Shown here: positions 8,635-15,872 of the stretch, piece by piece
Position numbering within the stretch: position 1 is the first letter of the stretch
How the letters are laid out: each line of letters starts with the position of its first letter
NCBI GenBank assembly: GCA_017482345.1
Contig: JAFUNB010000016.1
Coordinates: 1 to 64,000, forward strand
Reading direction: 5' to 3'
Length of the DNA stretch: 64,000 bases
Source of the DNA: Oscillibacter sp.
Lineage (GTDB): Bacteria; Bacillota; Clostridia; Oscillospirales; Oscillospiraceae
Notes under the pieces: model-generated
Seen by the model: only the letters and a program-made list of their open reading frames with translations
Databases searched by the model: none
What the model was told of the DNA's origin: nothing
Position numbers and translations under genes: made by a program

Positions 8635-9929
8635 ATATTGAGATCATTATGTTCCTGCTGATCGGCTTTTTCGGTCTGATGTTCCTGGGCGTCCCCATCG
8701 CTATGTCCATGGGCCTCTCTGCCATCGGCTGCATGGTGTTCATCAGTGACGCCAACCTGCTGACTGTCTGCCAGCGTATGTTCGAGGGTATGAACTCCTT
8801 CGCCCTGCTGTCCATCCCCCTGTTTACCCTCTCCGGCTTCACCATGAGTGCCGGCGGTATCTCCGACCGTTTGATGGATTGGTGTTATTCGCTGGTAGGA
8901 CGGATCCCCGGCGGTCTGGGCCATGTGAACATCCTGTCCTCCATGGTGTTCGCCGGTATCTCCGGCTCCGCCGTGGCTGACACCGCCGGCGTGTCCGGCA
9001 TGATGATGCCCAACATGGTAAAGAATGGCTTCCCCAAAGAAGAGGCCGTGGCCATCACCGCCATTTCCTCCACCATCGGCATTATTATCCCTCCCTCCAT
9101 CCCCATGGTCGTGATCTCCGGCATTGTCGGCATCTCCACCGGTAAGATGTTCCTGGGCGGCATCATTCCCGGCATCCTGCTGGGTCTGGCCCAGATGATC
9201 GTCTGCTACGTCAATGCCAAGCGCTGGAACCTGCCTGTTGACTCCGGCCGTTTCAGTCTGAAGGAGTTCCTGCGCAACACCTGGCGCAGCGCTCCCGCTC
9301 TGATGATGCCCATTCTGATCGTCGGCAGCATCTCCGCCGGTATCGTCAGCCCCACCGAGGTTGGTGTCATCGCCGTCGCTTACGGCCTCATTGCCGGCGG
9401 TCTCATTTACAAAGAGCTGAAGCTGCCTGCTCTGGTCGAATCCCTGAAGGAGACCATCAAGACCAGCGGCCGTATCTTCGTCGTCATTGGTGCCGCCAAG
9501 CTGTATACCGTTTTGCTCACCACGGCAGGCTTTGACAAGTGGGTCGCCAAGACCATGCTGGGCTTCTCCACCAACCCCACCGTGATCACCATCATCATCC
9601 TGCTGATCTTCTTCATCGCCACCATGTTCATGGAGACCAACGCAGCCCTGATGCTGTTCCTGCCCATTATCTATCCCATCGCCATGCAGGTGGGCGTGGA
9701 TCCCATCGCACTGGGCGTTATGATCACCATTATGGTGGGCGTCGGTCTGGTCACTCCTCCCGTCGGTATGTGCCTGTATGTGGCTGCTGACCTGATGGAT
9801 ATCCGTGTCGGCAAGGTCATGCCTTACCTGATCCCCTACATCGCCGTCACCTTCGTGGTCATCGCGATCCTGATCGCATTCCCCCAGCTGATCACCGTCC
9901 CCGGCTCTTTTGTTGCCGCCGGCGTTTGA
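8631..9929 (+). CDS. dctM: TRAP transporter large membrane subunit (DctM family)
   Basis: This 432-residue protein is the large TRAP permease subunit, with about twelve hydrophobic segments. Family landmarks are FMFLGVPIAMSMG near the N-terminus, LSSMVFAGISGSAVADTAGVSG, IPPSIPMVV and VTPPVGMCLYVAA. It carries the Na+-driven transport path. The length is usual for the family. It overlaps dctQ by four bases and ends directly before the promoter of the GntR gene. Confidence 0.95.
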   Translation: MNIEIIMFLLIGFFGLMFLGVPIAMSMGLSAIGCMVFISDANLLTVCQRMFEGMNSFALLSIPLFTLSGFTMSAGGISDRLMDWCYSLVGRIPGGLGHVNILSSMVFAGISGSAVADTAGVSGMMMPNMVKNGFPKEEAVAITAISSTIGIIIPPSIPMVVISGIVGISTGKMFLGGIIPGILLGLAQMIVCYVNAKRWNLPVDSGRFSLKEFLRNTWRSAPALMMPILIVGSISAGIVSPTEVGVIAVAYGLIAGGLIYKELKLPALVESLKETIKTSGRIFVVIGAAKLYTVLLTTAGFDKWVAKTMLGFSTNPTVITIIILLIFFIATMFMETNAALMLFLPIIYPIAMQVGVDPIALGVMITIMVGVGLVTPPVGMCLYVAADLMDIRVGKVMPYLIPYIAVTFVVIAILIAFPQLITVPGSFVAAGV

Positions 9930-9958
9930 TTGACAAACTTAAGACACTGTGCAATAAT
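9930..9958 (+). promoter_or_regulatory. Promoter of the GntR regulator gene
   Basis: A perfect TTGACA (9930-9935) begins right after the dctM stop and is followed after 17 bases by AATAAT (9953-9958). The regulator can therefore be made separately from the transporter. No TAGGATGT motif is seen here. Confidence 0.72.
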
Positions 9959-10017
9959 AACTTATTAGGCAATAAAGAAACCAGGGTTGCCAGAATTCCT
10001 GTAGGAGAGGGTCATTT

Positions 10018-10749
10018 ATGACAGCAAAACAGCATTCCCAGGATGCAGCACCTTTGCTTCGCACAAAATCTGTTGTGGACAGTGTCGTAGATTGGATCGT
10101 TGGCCAGATCATTGGCGGAACGCTGAAAGCGGGCGAAAAGCTCCCCACGGAGCTGGAAATGAGCCAGGCGCTGGGCGTCGGCCGCAACTCCATCCGCGAG
10201 GCCATCAAAAAACTGCAGGCTTACGGCGTCGTGTATATCAAGCGCGCAGAAGGCACCTTCATCGCAGAGGAGTATAACCAGCGGATGCTGGATCCCCTGC
10301 TGTACGGTCTGATCCTGCAAAACGATGACTGGAAGAACTTTGTGGACCTGCGGCGGGCTATCGACATCGGTACGCTCTACGTCGTTACCCAGAAGGAGCA
10401 GTCTCTGGAGGATATGGCCAAGCTGCACCGCGCATTGGCGCAGCTGGAGGAGAGAACCTCTCTTCCAGACGCCCATTTTGAGGATGTGCAGGAAGCCGAC
10501 AATCAGTTCCACTTCTGTCTGGCCGAGCTGACACACAATCAGATGATGATGACGCTGAGCAGTTACATCGAGCGCCTGACCATCCCCTCCCGGATGGAAA
10601 CGACCAGATTCATTCTGGAGCAGGGTCTGAGACGGGAATTCATCCAGCTGCATCAGCAAATCGTCCGCATTATCGAAACCGGCAACACCGCCCAGATTGA
10701 GGATACTGTCAACAGACATTACCGATTCTGGGAACGGGACAAAACCTGA
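10018..10749 (+). CDS. GntR-family transcriptional regulator (FadR/FCD type)
   Basis: This 243-residue regulator has an N-terminal winged helix-turn-helix (about residues 18-85, with IIGGTLKAGEKLPTELEMSQ and GVGRNSIREAIKKLQAYGVV) and a C-terminal all-helical FCD ligand domain. Candidate metal/ligand residues are in DLRRAIDIG, DNQFHFCLAE and the final RHYRFWER. FCD regulators usually repress sugar-acid catabolism and are released by a pathway intermediate. Its position after the TRAP genes and the shared operators at 5701, 6126 and 11742 make it the likely repressor of this region. The ATG at 10018 has AGGAGAGGG upstream. Confidence 0.92.
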   Translation: MTAKQHSQDAAPLLRTKSVVDSVVDWIVGQIIGGTLKAGEKLPTELEMSQALGVGRNSIREAIKKLQAYGVVYIKRAEGTFIAEEYNQRMLDPLLYGLILQNDDWKNFVDLRRAIDIGTLYVVTQKEQSLEDMAKLHRALAQLEERTSLPDAHFEDVQEADNQFHFCLAELTHNQMMMTLSSYIERLTIPSRMETTRFILEQGLRREFIQLHQQIVRIIETGNTAQIEDTVNRHYRFWERDKT

Positions 10750-10757
10750 TCCAAACA

Positions 10758-10798
10758 AACAAGCACCACTGAAAAATCAGCGGTGCTTGTTTTTGCGT
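10758..10798. terminator. Bidirectional terminator between gntR and the AEC permease gene
   Basis: A stem-loop with arms around AAGCACC...GGTGCTT (10758-10774 with 10775-10791) is followed by TTTTTGCGTTTTTT on the plus strand and by a CTTGTTTGTTTGG tract on the minus strand. It lies between two convergent genes. Confidence 0.85.
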
Positions 10799-10801
10799 TT
10801 T

Positions 10802-11725
10802 TTACAGTTGATAAAGCGCTGCCAGAGCCGGGATTGTAACCAGACACAACAGCGTGGTGACTACGTTGATAGCGCCGGCATATTCTCCGTCCTTATCGTA
10901 GATCTGGGCCAGCTGTGTAACGGTAAACGCCGTCGGAGTTCCCGCCGCCAGCAGACTGATAAGGAGAATCGTCTCTCCGTTGGGCGCCAGAGCAGACAGC
11001 GGCGTAAATTTCAGGATGGACAAAATCAGCAGTGGATATGCCAGCAGCCGCAGCGCCGCAACCTTCCAGACGCCGGGACGGCAGAGGACTGCCTTGAAAT
11101 CCACATTCCCCATGAGCATACCCGCCACGATCATACAGATCGGTCCGATCATACTGCTGACCGAGCTCATCGCTTCCTTCACGATCGACGGAATGGGGAT
11201 CTGCAGGAAAAACAACGCCGCTCCCACCAGCACAGACAGGATATTGACGTTCAGCAGCACCTTTTTCCAGGACACTTCCCGTTCTCCACTGACCAGAATA
11301 CGGCAATGGCTCCAGAACAGCGGCTGCTGCACGATCACAAACATGCTGGAATAGATGACCCACTCACTGCCCAGAATGGCCAGCACCAACGGGATGACCA
11401 GGTTGCCGGTGTTGGAATAGATGGCCGAAGCCTGCTCCACCGGCGTAAGACACAGCGGCCGGCGGAGACAATGGGTCAGCGTGATGTAGATGGCGTGGAT
11501 CAGGATGGCTGTTCCAAAGGACAGCAGCATCCCCTGGACCCGGTCTCTGGTAAATTCGATTTGAAACGAGTTGACAATGGTGCAGGGGACAACCAGATAC
11601 AACGTCACCACAGACAGCACCCGGCTGTCCTCACTTTTCAGAAGGCGGAATCGCACCAACAAAAATCCAAGCAGCAGAATCAGAAACAGTTTCGCGATCT
11701 GCTGCAGCAGCAGAAAACTGATCAT
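10802..11725 (-). CDS. AEC (auxin efflux carrier) family permease
   Basis: This 307-residue membrane protein has about ten hydrophobic segments. It shows the AEC family repeat features, including LVVPCTIVNSF in the first half, AIYSNTGNLVIPL in the middle and LISLLAAGTPTAFTVTQLAQIY near the end. Bacterial AEC proteins export or import small carboxylates such as malate. The ATG at 11725 has GGAGAGGTGAGG upstream. Its promoter carries a TAGGATGT motif like those of the neighbouring catabolic operons, so it may move a substrate or by-product of that pathway. Confidence 0.88.
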   Translation of the reverse strand: MISFLLLQQIAKLFLILLLGFLLVRFRLLKSEDSRVLSVVTLYLVVPCTIVNSFQIEFTRDRVQGMLLSFGTAILIHAIYITLTHCLRRPLCLTPVEQASAIYSNTGNLVIPLVLAILGSEWVIYSSMFVIVQQPLFWSHCRILVSGEREVSWKKVLLNVNILSVLVGAALFFLQIPIPSIVKEAMSSVSSMIGPICMIVAGMLMGNVDFKAVLCRPGVWKVAALRLLAYPLLILSILKFTPLSALAPNGETILLISLLAAGTPTAFTVTQLAQIYDKDGEYAGAINVVTTLLCLVTIPALAALYQL

Positions 11726-11741
11726 GGCCTCACCTCTCCAA

Positions 11742-11755
11742 ATGTAGGATGTTTA
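11742..11755. promoter_or_regulatory. TAGGATGT operator (AEC permease copy)
   Basis: ATGTAGGATGTTTA lies about 8 bases downstream of the predicted -10 box at 11760-11765. On the minus strand it reads AACATCCTACATTTGGA, which matches the first arm of the 5701-5720 palindrome closely and the second arm loosely. Confidence 0.6.
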
Positions 11756-11759
11756 TTTC

Positions 11760-11788
11760 AGTGTACCATTTTCAATCCCAATTCACAA
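11760..11788 (-). promoter_or_regulatory. Promoter of the AEC permease gene
   Basis: On the minus strand TTGTGA (11783-11788) and TACACT (11760-11765) are separated by 17 bases. Both boxes match consensus at four of six positions. The call gains weight from the operator placed as at the two other promoters of the group. Confidence 0.55.
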
Positions 11789-11865
11789 CAAATCTCCTCA
11801 ATTTGTGCCAAAATAATTCCGTTTGTGTGCACAGGGCGCTTTGGGATATCTTCTCCGTTTCCGAC

Positions 11866-11908
11866 AAAGACCCGCCGCGAGCCAAAGAGGCTTACGGCGG
11901 GTCTTTTT
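11866..11908. terminator. GC-rich terminator hairpin
   Basis: The arms GACCCGCCG and CGGCGGGTC enclose a secondary hairpin (GAGCCAAAGAGGCTTA). TTTTTT follows on the plus strand and CTTTGTCGG on the minus strand. It ends the minus-strand operon of the dead ATPase gene. The sequence from the inner hairpin through the right arm recurs at about 140-162. Confidence 0.75.
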
Positions 11909-11912
11909 TCAT

Positions 11913-13340
11913 TCAGTTTAGATAGCGCAGGCGGCGGAGAAATTCGTGGTTCTGGGTCTTTTCGCAGATGGCGTCGATGCCGGAGGAGATTACCCAGACG
12001 GCCATGCCCCGCTCCGCGCAGGTGACCAACAGGTCAACGATCATCTCATGGTGGGCGGTCTCCTGTCCCACGAAAGGAAAGAAGCAGATCAGCAGCTTCG
12101 GGTTCAGCAGATACCACTTATAATAGGAAAACCGCAGGCGCTGGGGCAGCGGCCACAGTTTCAGGGGCTTTTGCAGCTCCTCCCGGGCAAACCACCGGGC
12201 GGCCTCGTCCAGGATGTTCTCTTTAAAGCGCCGGGCGGCAAACCACTTGCCGGCCTTGGGCAGCAGGCAGGTGCTCAGATTGTCCAGCGCCGTCAGGTTG
12301 TCGAACAGCACGCCGTTGGAGCGGTCCGGCCGCTCCAGCTGGATGCCGATCTCCGTGCCCACCAGCCGGGAAAGCTCGCTGTGGGTATACGCCGCGCCGT
12401 CCAGTGAGAACGTTCCGTGGGTCCACGGCAGTTCCCCCAGAAAGCAGTTGCGCAGGCGGGCGGCCGTGCTGTAGTTCTCGTCCCGCAGCAGGGCGATCTC
12501 GCCCTTGCAGATCCGAAAATCCAGCGGCGCCATGCCCGGGAAAGTCAGGCCGGACACTGCCAGCACTTCCTGGTCGCCCTCGTATTGGCCGGTCTTCTGG
12601 ACGCCGCGGGTACTGTATTTCCAGCCCAGAATGGCATACAGCTTTTCGCCGTACTCCTCGGGATACAACCGGTAGCAGGTGCGCTTGTCCTTGATGACGT
12701 CGATGCGGTCGGAATAGCGGTACATGAAGGACTCGTCCAAATCCAGCAGGATCACGGCGGTGCCGTGTTCCAGCAGCACCTGCACACTCTGCATCATCTT
12801 CTCCAGATCCTTCTGCCGCAGGACCTCTGTCATTCGGTCCAGAAGCAGCAGCTCGCTGCGCCACAGCCAGACCCGGAAGACGCACAGGCGGTAGTAATCC
12901 AGCATGGACACCTCCGCCAAACTCAGATCCATGGACAGCTCCAGTCCCATCTGCCGCGCCGCCGCGGCAGCCTCCGGGCTTGCCAGCCGGGCCTCCACAG
13001 AGCGCTGCTCCTCCCGTTCGACGGTTTTCCCCAACGCCAGTACAAAGTCCCAAACGGTCAATTCCCGGGAGTCAAACCGGTGCTTGTCCACGATCATGCT
13101 CTTTTGCTGGATCCAGCGCTCCAGCGCCGGCCAGCTGACCCGGCTTCCACAGGAAAAGGCCTTTCCATGCTTCATGCGGGAGATCCCCTTGAAGGCATCC
13201 AGATACGCCGTGCCGGAGGTCATATGGTCGTCCACGTAGACGCCGATGCACTCGCCCCGGGAGACGGAGATATCAAAGTGATATTCCAGCTCCTCATGCT
13301 GGAAGCAGCCGTGCTCCACGCGGATCAGCTCTTCTCTCAT
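11913..13340 (-). CDS. RbsA/MglA-like tandem ABC protein with lost ATPase motifs (predicted pseudo-ATPase)
   Basis: This 475-residue protein follows the two-domain layout of sugar-import ATPases. Segments align by eye with the RbsA homologue at 17890-19383: SLAEVSMLDYYRLC and LWRSELLLLDRMTEVL match its LTVAQCQLIEI/DEPTAAI region, and LRFSYYKWYLLNPKLLICFF plus MAVWVISSGI match its QQKIVIAKWLLNEPDVIILD and AVIMISSEI. Every nucleotide motif is gone. There is no glycine-rich Walker A in either half, LSGGNQQ is replaced by LPQRLRF, and the Walker B Asp-Glu pairs are lost. The frame is intact and the start overlaps the kinase stop (ATGA at 13337-13340), so it is not simple decay. I infer a regulatory or scaffold role, perhaps reporting transporter state to the adjacent soluble kinase. 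Confidence 0.8.
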   Translation of the reverse strand: MREELIRVEHGCFQHEELEYHFDISVSRGECIGVYVDDHMTSGTAYLDAFKGISRMKHGKAFSCGSRVSWPALERWIQQKSMIVDKHRFDSRELTVWDFVLALGKTVEREEQRSVEARLASPEAAAAARQMGLELSMDLSLAEVSMLDYYRLCVFRVWLWRSELLLLDRMTEVLRQKDLEKMMQSVQVLLEHGTAVILLDLDESFMYRYSDRIDVIKDKRTCYRLYPEEYGEKLYAILGWKYSTRGVQKTGQYEGDQEVLAVSGLTFPGMAPLDFRICKGEIALLRDENYSTAARLRNCFLGELPWTHGTFSLDGAAYTHSELSRLVGTEIGIQLERPDRSNGVLFDNLTALDNLSTCLLPKAGKWFAARRFKENILDEAARWFAREELQKPLKLWPLPQRLRFSYYKWYLLNPKLLICFFPFVGQETAHHEMIVDLLVTCAERGMAVWVISSGIDAICEKTQNHEFLRRLRYLN

Positions 13341-14164
13341 ACCTGCTCATCCTCCCGGAACAGCAGCGGCAGCGTGACGCAGCACTCCGTGCCGATGCCT
13401 GCCGCGCTGAAAATGCGCAGGCCGTAGTTCTCGCCGAACATCAGCCGGATGCGGCTGTTGACGTTGCGCAGGGCGATGCCGCCCTTCTGCTGTCCGGTGG
13501 GTGCGCCGGTGTCGCCGGCGAACTGCTCGTTCAGCTGCCGCACCCGCTCGTCCGGAATGCCCACGCCGTCGTCCCGCACCCGCAGGAACAGCGTCCGGTC
13601 GCTGTTTTCCACGATGATCCGGACGGTGCCCGGGCCCAGCTTGCCCTCCAGGCCGTGGGCCACGGCGTTTTCCACCAGAGGCTGCAGGATGAGTTTGGGC
13701 ATCCGGGCCTCCAGCAGTTTTTCGTTCTCAAGCTCCAGCTCCATGGAGATCTTGTCGCCGAAGCGGCAGCGCTGGACGGTGAAATAGTTCTCCGCGTTGT
13801 CCAGCTCGTCGGAGAACGTCACATACTCCTTCACGTTGGAGATGGTATAGCGGAAAAAGGTGGCCAGAGCCTCCGTGGTCTCGGCGATGTCCTCACAGTC
13901 CGCCAGCAGGGCGTCCGTCCGGATGGCCTCCAGCGCGTTATACAGGAAATGGGGGTTGATCTGGTTCTGCAGCGCCAGATACTCCGCCTGCTTCTGGCGA
14001 AGCTTGGTGATCTCCTCGCCGTGCAGACGCTCCTCCACATCGGAGAAGAAGGTATCCAGCATCCCGTTGCCGCTCCAATCCATCTGCAGAACGACCTCCA
14101 GATCCCGGTCATTCCGGTAGCGGCGAAGTGCTCTTTGTAATTTCCAACCGGTCCACGGCCACAT
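13337..14164 (-). CDS. Soluble sensor-less histidine kinase (LytS/YesM type)
   Basis: This 275-residue kinase has a His_kinase box QNQINPHFLYNALEAI with the phospho-accepting histidine near residue 72. Its HATPase domain shows an N-box (LVENAVAHGLEG) and G-box (RDDGVGIP). It has no membrane-spanning segment and no recognisable sensor domain; residues 1-66 are polar and partly coiled-coil. YesM-type kinases normally carry two membrane helices and a Cache domain, so this one must receive its signal from a partner. The partner may be the dead ATPase whose start codon overlaps this stop. The ATG at 14164 follows AGGTGAG. The regulator gene lies 12 bases upstream. Confidence 0.9.
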   Translation of the reverse strand: MWPWTGWKLQRALRRYRNDRDLEVVLQMDWSGNGMLDTFFSDVEERLHGEEITKLRQKQAEYLALQNQINPHFLYNALEAIRTDALLADCEDIAETTEALATFFRYTISNVKEYVTFSDELDNAENYFTVQRCRFGDKISMELELENEKLLEARMPKLILQPLVENAVAHGLEGKLGPGTVRIIVENSDRTLFLRVRDDGVGIPDERVRQLNEQFAGDTGAPTGQQKGGIALRNVNSRIRLMFGENYGLRIFSAAGIGTECCVTLPLLFREDEQV

Positions 14165-14176
14165 AGTCTCACCTAC

Positions 14177-15763
14177 TTACTTGTACAGCTTTTTATAGTC
14201 CGACGGACTGACGCCGGTGGTCTTTTTGAACAGGCGGGAAAAATACTTCAAATCGCTGTATCCCACCAGCTCCGCCACATCCTGCACAGAGACCTTGTCT
14301 CCGCTGAGCAGCTCCTTGGCCTTGTTGATCCGCAGCTCCGTCAGGTAGTCCGTGAAATTCTGGCCCGTCTCCTTTTTGAACAGGGTGGAGAAGTACGTGG
14401 CGTTGAAGCCCACGGCACTGCTGACGTCCTCCAGCCGCAGGGCCTCCCGGTAGTGCTGCTGGATATAGCGCTTGGCCTCGGTGATGGGGCGCATCTCCCG
14501 CTGGGAGCGCTCGTCACCAAGTCTTCGCAGCTCCCGGCCGATCTCCTGCAGCAGCAATTGGCGCACGCCGGTGGCGTCCGCGCAGAGCCAAAATTTCTCT
14601 TCCAGCTTTTCCGCGAACCGCTCCTCCACGCTGCCGTTTTGCTGCATACCGTACAGACCGGCCTCCAGCACCTGCCGGAACCAGTCCTCCATCATCTGGC
14701 CGTTCAGCTCCCGCTCATCCAGCAGGGCGTCACAGCTCTCGTTCAGCTCCTGCTCGAAGCGCTCCGCGTCCAGACATTCCGCCGCTACCTGCAGCCGCTT
14801 TTTCTGGGCGGTCTCCATGGAATAGCGCAGGTCAAAGGCTGGCTGCTCCGTCTCCGCGTCCCGCCAGGACTGCACCCGGCACAAGCGGTCACGGCAGCAC
14901 CACAGGGCCTCCCGCATGGAGAGGCCCGCGTCCTCCAGCCGATCCTTCCGACTGCCAAGGCAAACTGTGCAGCGGATGTTCCAGAACATATCCCTCTGCT
15001 GCTCGATCTCCTTGCGGATCTTGGTGAAGCACTGCTTCACCTCCACCGTCTGATACTCCGGCAGGTGCAGCAGCACGGCGATGCCCTCCCGCTGGGCGGC
15101 CACGGCGTAGACCTCCGTCAATGTCCGCACCTCCCGCCGGACGATGTCCAGCGCGTGGCGGAGCATGACCTGATAACCATCCTGATTCCGGGCGGCGTCA
15201 GCCACGTCCGCCTTGATGAGGGCCGCAAAGCACACGCCGCCCTCCGCGAAGCGGAAGTCATAGCCCGCCTCCGCCTGTTGGGCGGTCAGGAAGGGCTGCT
15301 GACGCTCCGCCGCGGTGCGCAGTTCTTCCATTAACAGCTCTTGCTGGCGCTCGCCGCTCTTTTTCAGCTGGAATTCCAGCGCGGCCTCCTTGCCCAGCTT
15401 GTCGCTCAGGCGCAGGAGGATGCCGGTCAGCTCCTCCTGCTTGAGGGGCTTGAGCAGATAGTCCTCCACGCCGTATTTCAGAGCGCTCTGGGCGTATTCA
15501 AATTTCCGGTAGCCGCTGATGATGATAAAGTGCAGATCCGGCTGCAGTTCCTTGGCCCGCCGGATCAGCTCGATGCCGCTGCAGCCGGGCATCTGCACGT
15601 CCGTGATCAGCAGGTGGGGCTGCTTTTCCCGCACCAGCTCCAGCGCGCTCAAGCCGTTGCCGGCGGTGCCCACGATCTCGTAGCCCAGCCGCTCCCACTG
15701 GATCAGCTTCTGCAGCAGCAGTATGATTTTGTGTTCGTCGTCTGCCAGAACAACCCGCAGCAT
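14177..15763 (-). CDS. Response regulator with AraC-type DNA-binding domain (YesN type)
   Basis: This 528-residue regulator has a receiver domain at 1-120 (acidic pocket DDE at 8-10, phospho-acceptor Asp55 in ITDVQMPG, conserved Lys in YLLKPL). A long middle region of about 300 residues follows, then a C-terminal AraC double helix-turn-helix (about 430-528, ending GYSDLKYFSRLFKKTTGVSPSDYKK). It should control the adjoining sugar ABC transporter genes. The ATG at 15763 has GGAGGAATGGGCC in front. It begins 27 bases after the hairpin at 15791-15821, so it is probably expressed by read-through from the transporter operon. Confidence 0.93.
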   Translation of the reverse strand: MLRVVLADDEHKIILLLQKLIQWERLGYEIVGTAGNGLSALELVREKQPHLLITDVQMPGCSGIELIRRAKELQPDLHFIIISGYRKFEYAQSALKYGVEDYLLKPLKQEELTGILLRLSDKLGKEAALEFQLKKSGERQQELLMEELRTAAERQQPFLTAQQAEAGYDFRFAEGGVCFAALIKADVADAARNQDGYQVMLRHALDIVRREVRTLTEVYAVAAQREGIAVLLHLPEYQTVEVKQCFTKIRKEIEQQRDMFWNIRCTVCLGSRKDRLEDAGLSMREALWCCRDRLCRVQSWRDAETEQPAFDLRYSMETAQKKRLQVAAECLDAERFEQELNESCDALLDERELNGQMMEDWFRQVLEAGLYGMQQNGSVEERFAEKLEEKFWLCADATGVRQLLLQEIGRELRRLGDERSQREMRPITEAKRYIQQHYREALRLEDVSSAVGFNATYFSTLFKKETGQNFTDYLTELRINKAKELLSGDKVSVQDVAELVGYSDLKYFSRLFKKTTGVSPSDYKKLYK

Positions 15764-15790
15764 GGCCCATTCCTCCGGTTTTGATATAAA

Positions 15791-15821
15791 GAAAGGGAAA
15801 ACGGAGACCGTTTTCCCTTTC
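15791..15821. terminator. Perfect hairpin between the sugar-binding protein and response regulator genes
   Basis: A 14-bp perfect stem (15791-15804 with 15808-15821) has a 3-base loop. The minus-strand continuation is TTTATATCAAAA, a usable though imperfect U-tract. It probably limits read-through from the highly expressed binding-protein gene into the regulatory genes. Confidence 0.8.
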
Positions 15822-15872
15822 TCATTATAATCCCTTTAAGTTGGTTTGCCAAGAGGCATTCCGTTGTTTTGA

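Noticed and set aside
9930..10017. Possible TAGGATGT operator upstream of the GntR gene
   Set aside because: Only a fragment (TGTAGGAGAG) is present and it coincides with the ribosome-binding site.
11913..13340. Treating the motif-less RbsA paralogue as a decayed pseudogene
   Set aside because: The frame is intact over 475 codons, it is translationally coupled to the kinase, and the losses are confined to nucleotide-handling motifs while the overall layout is kept.
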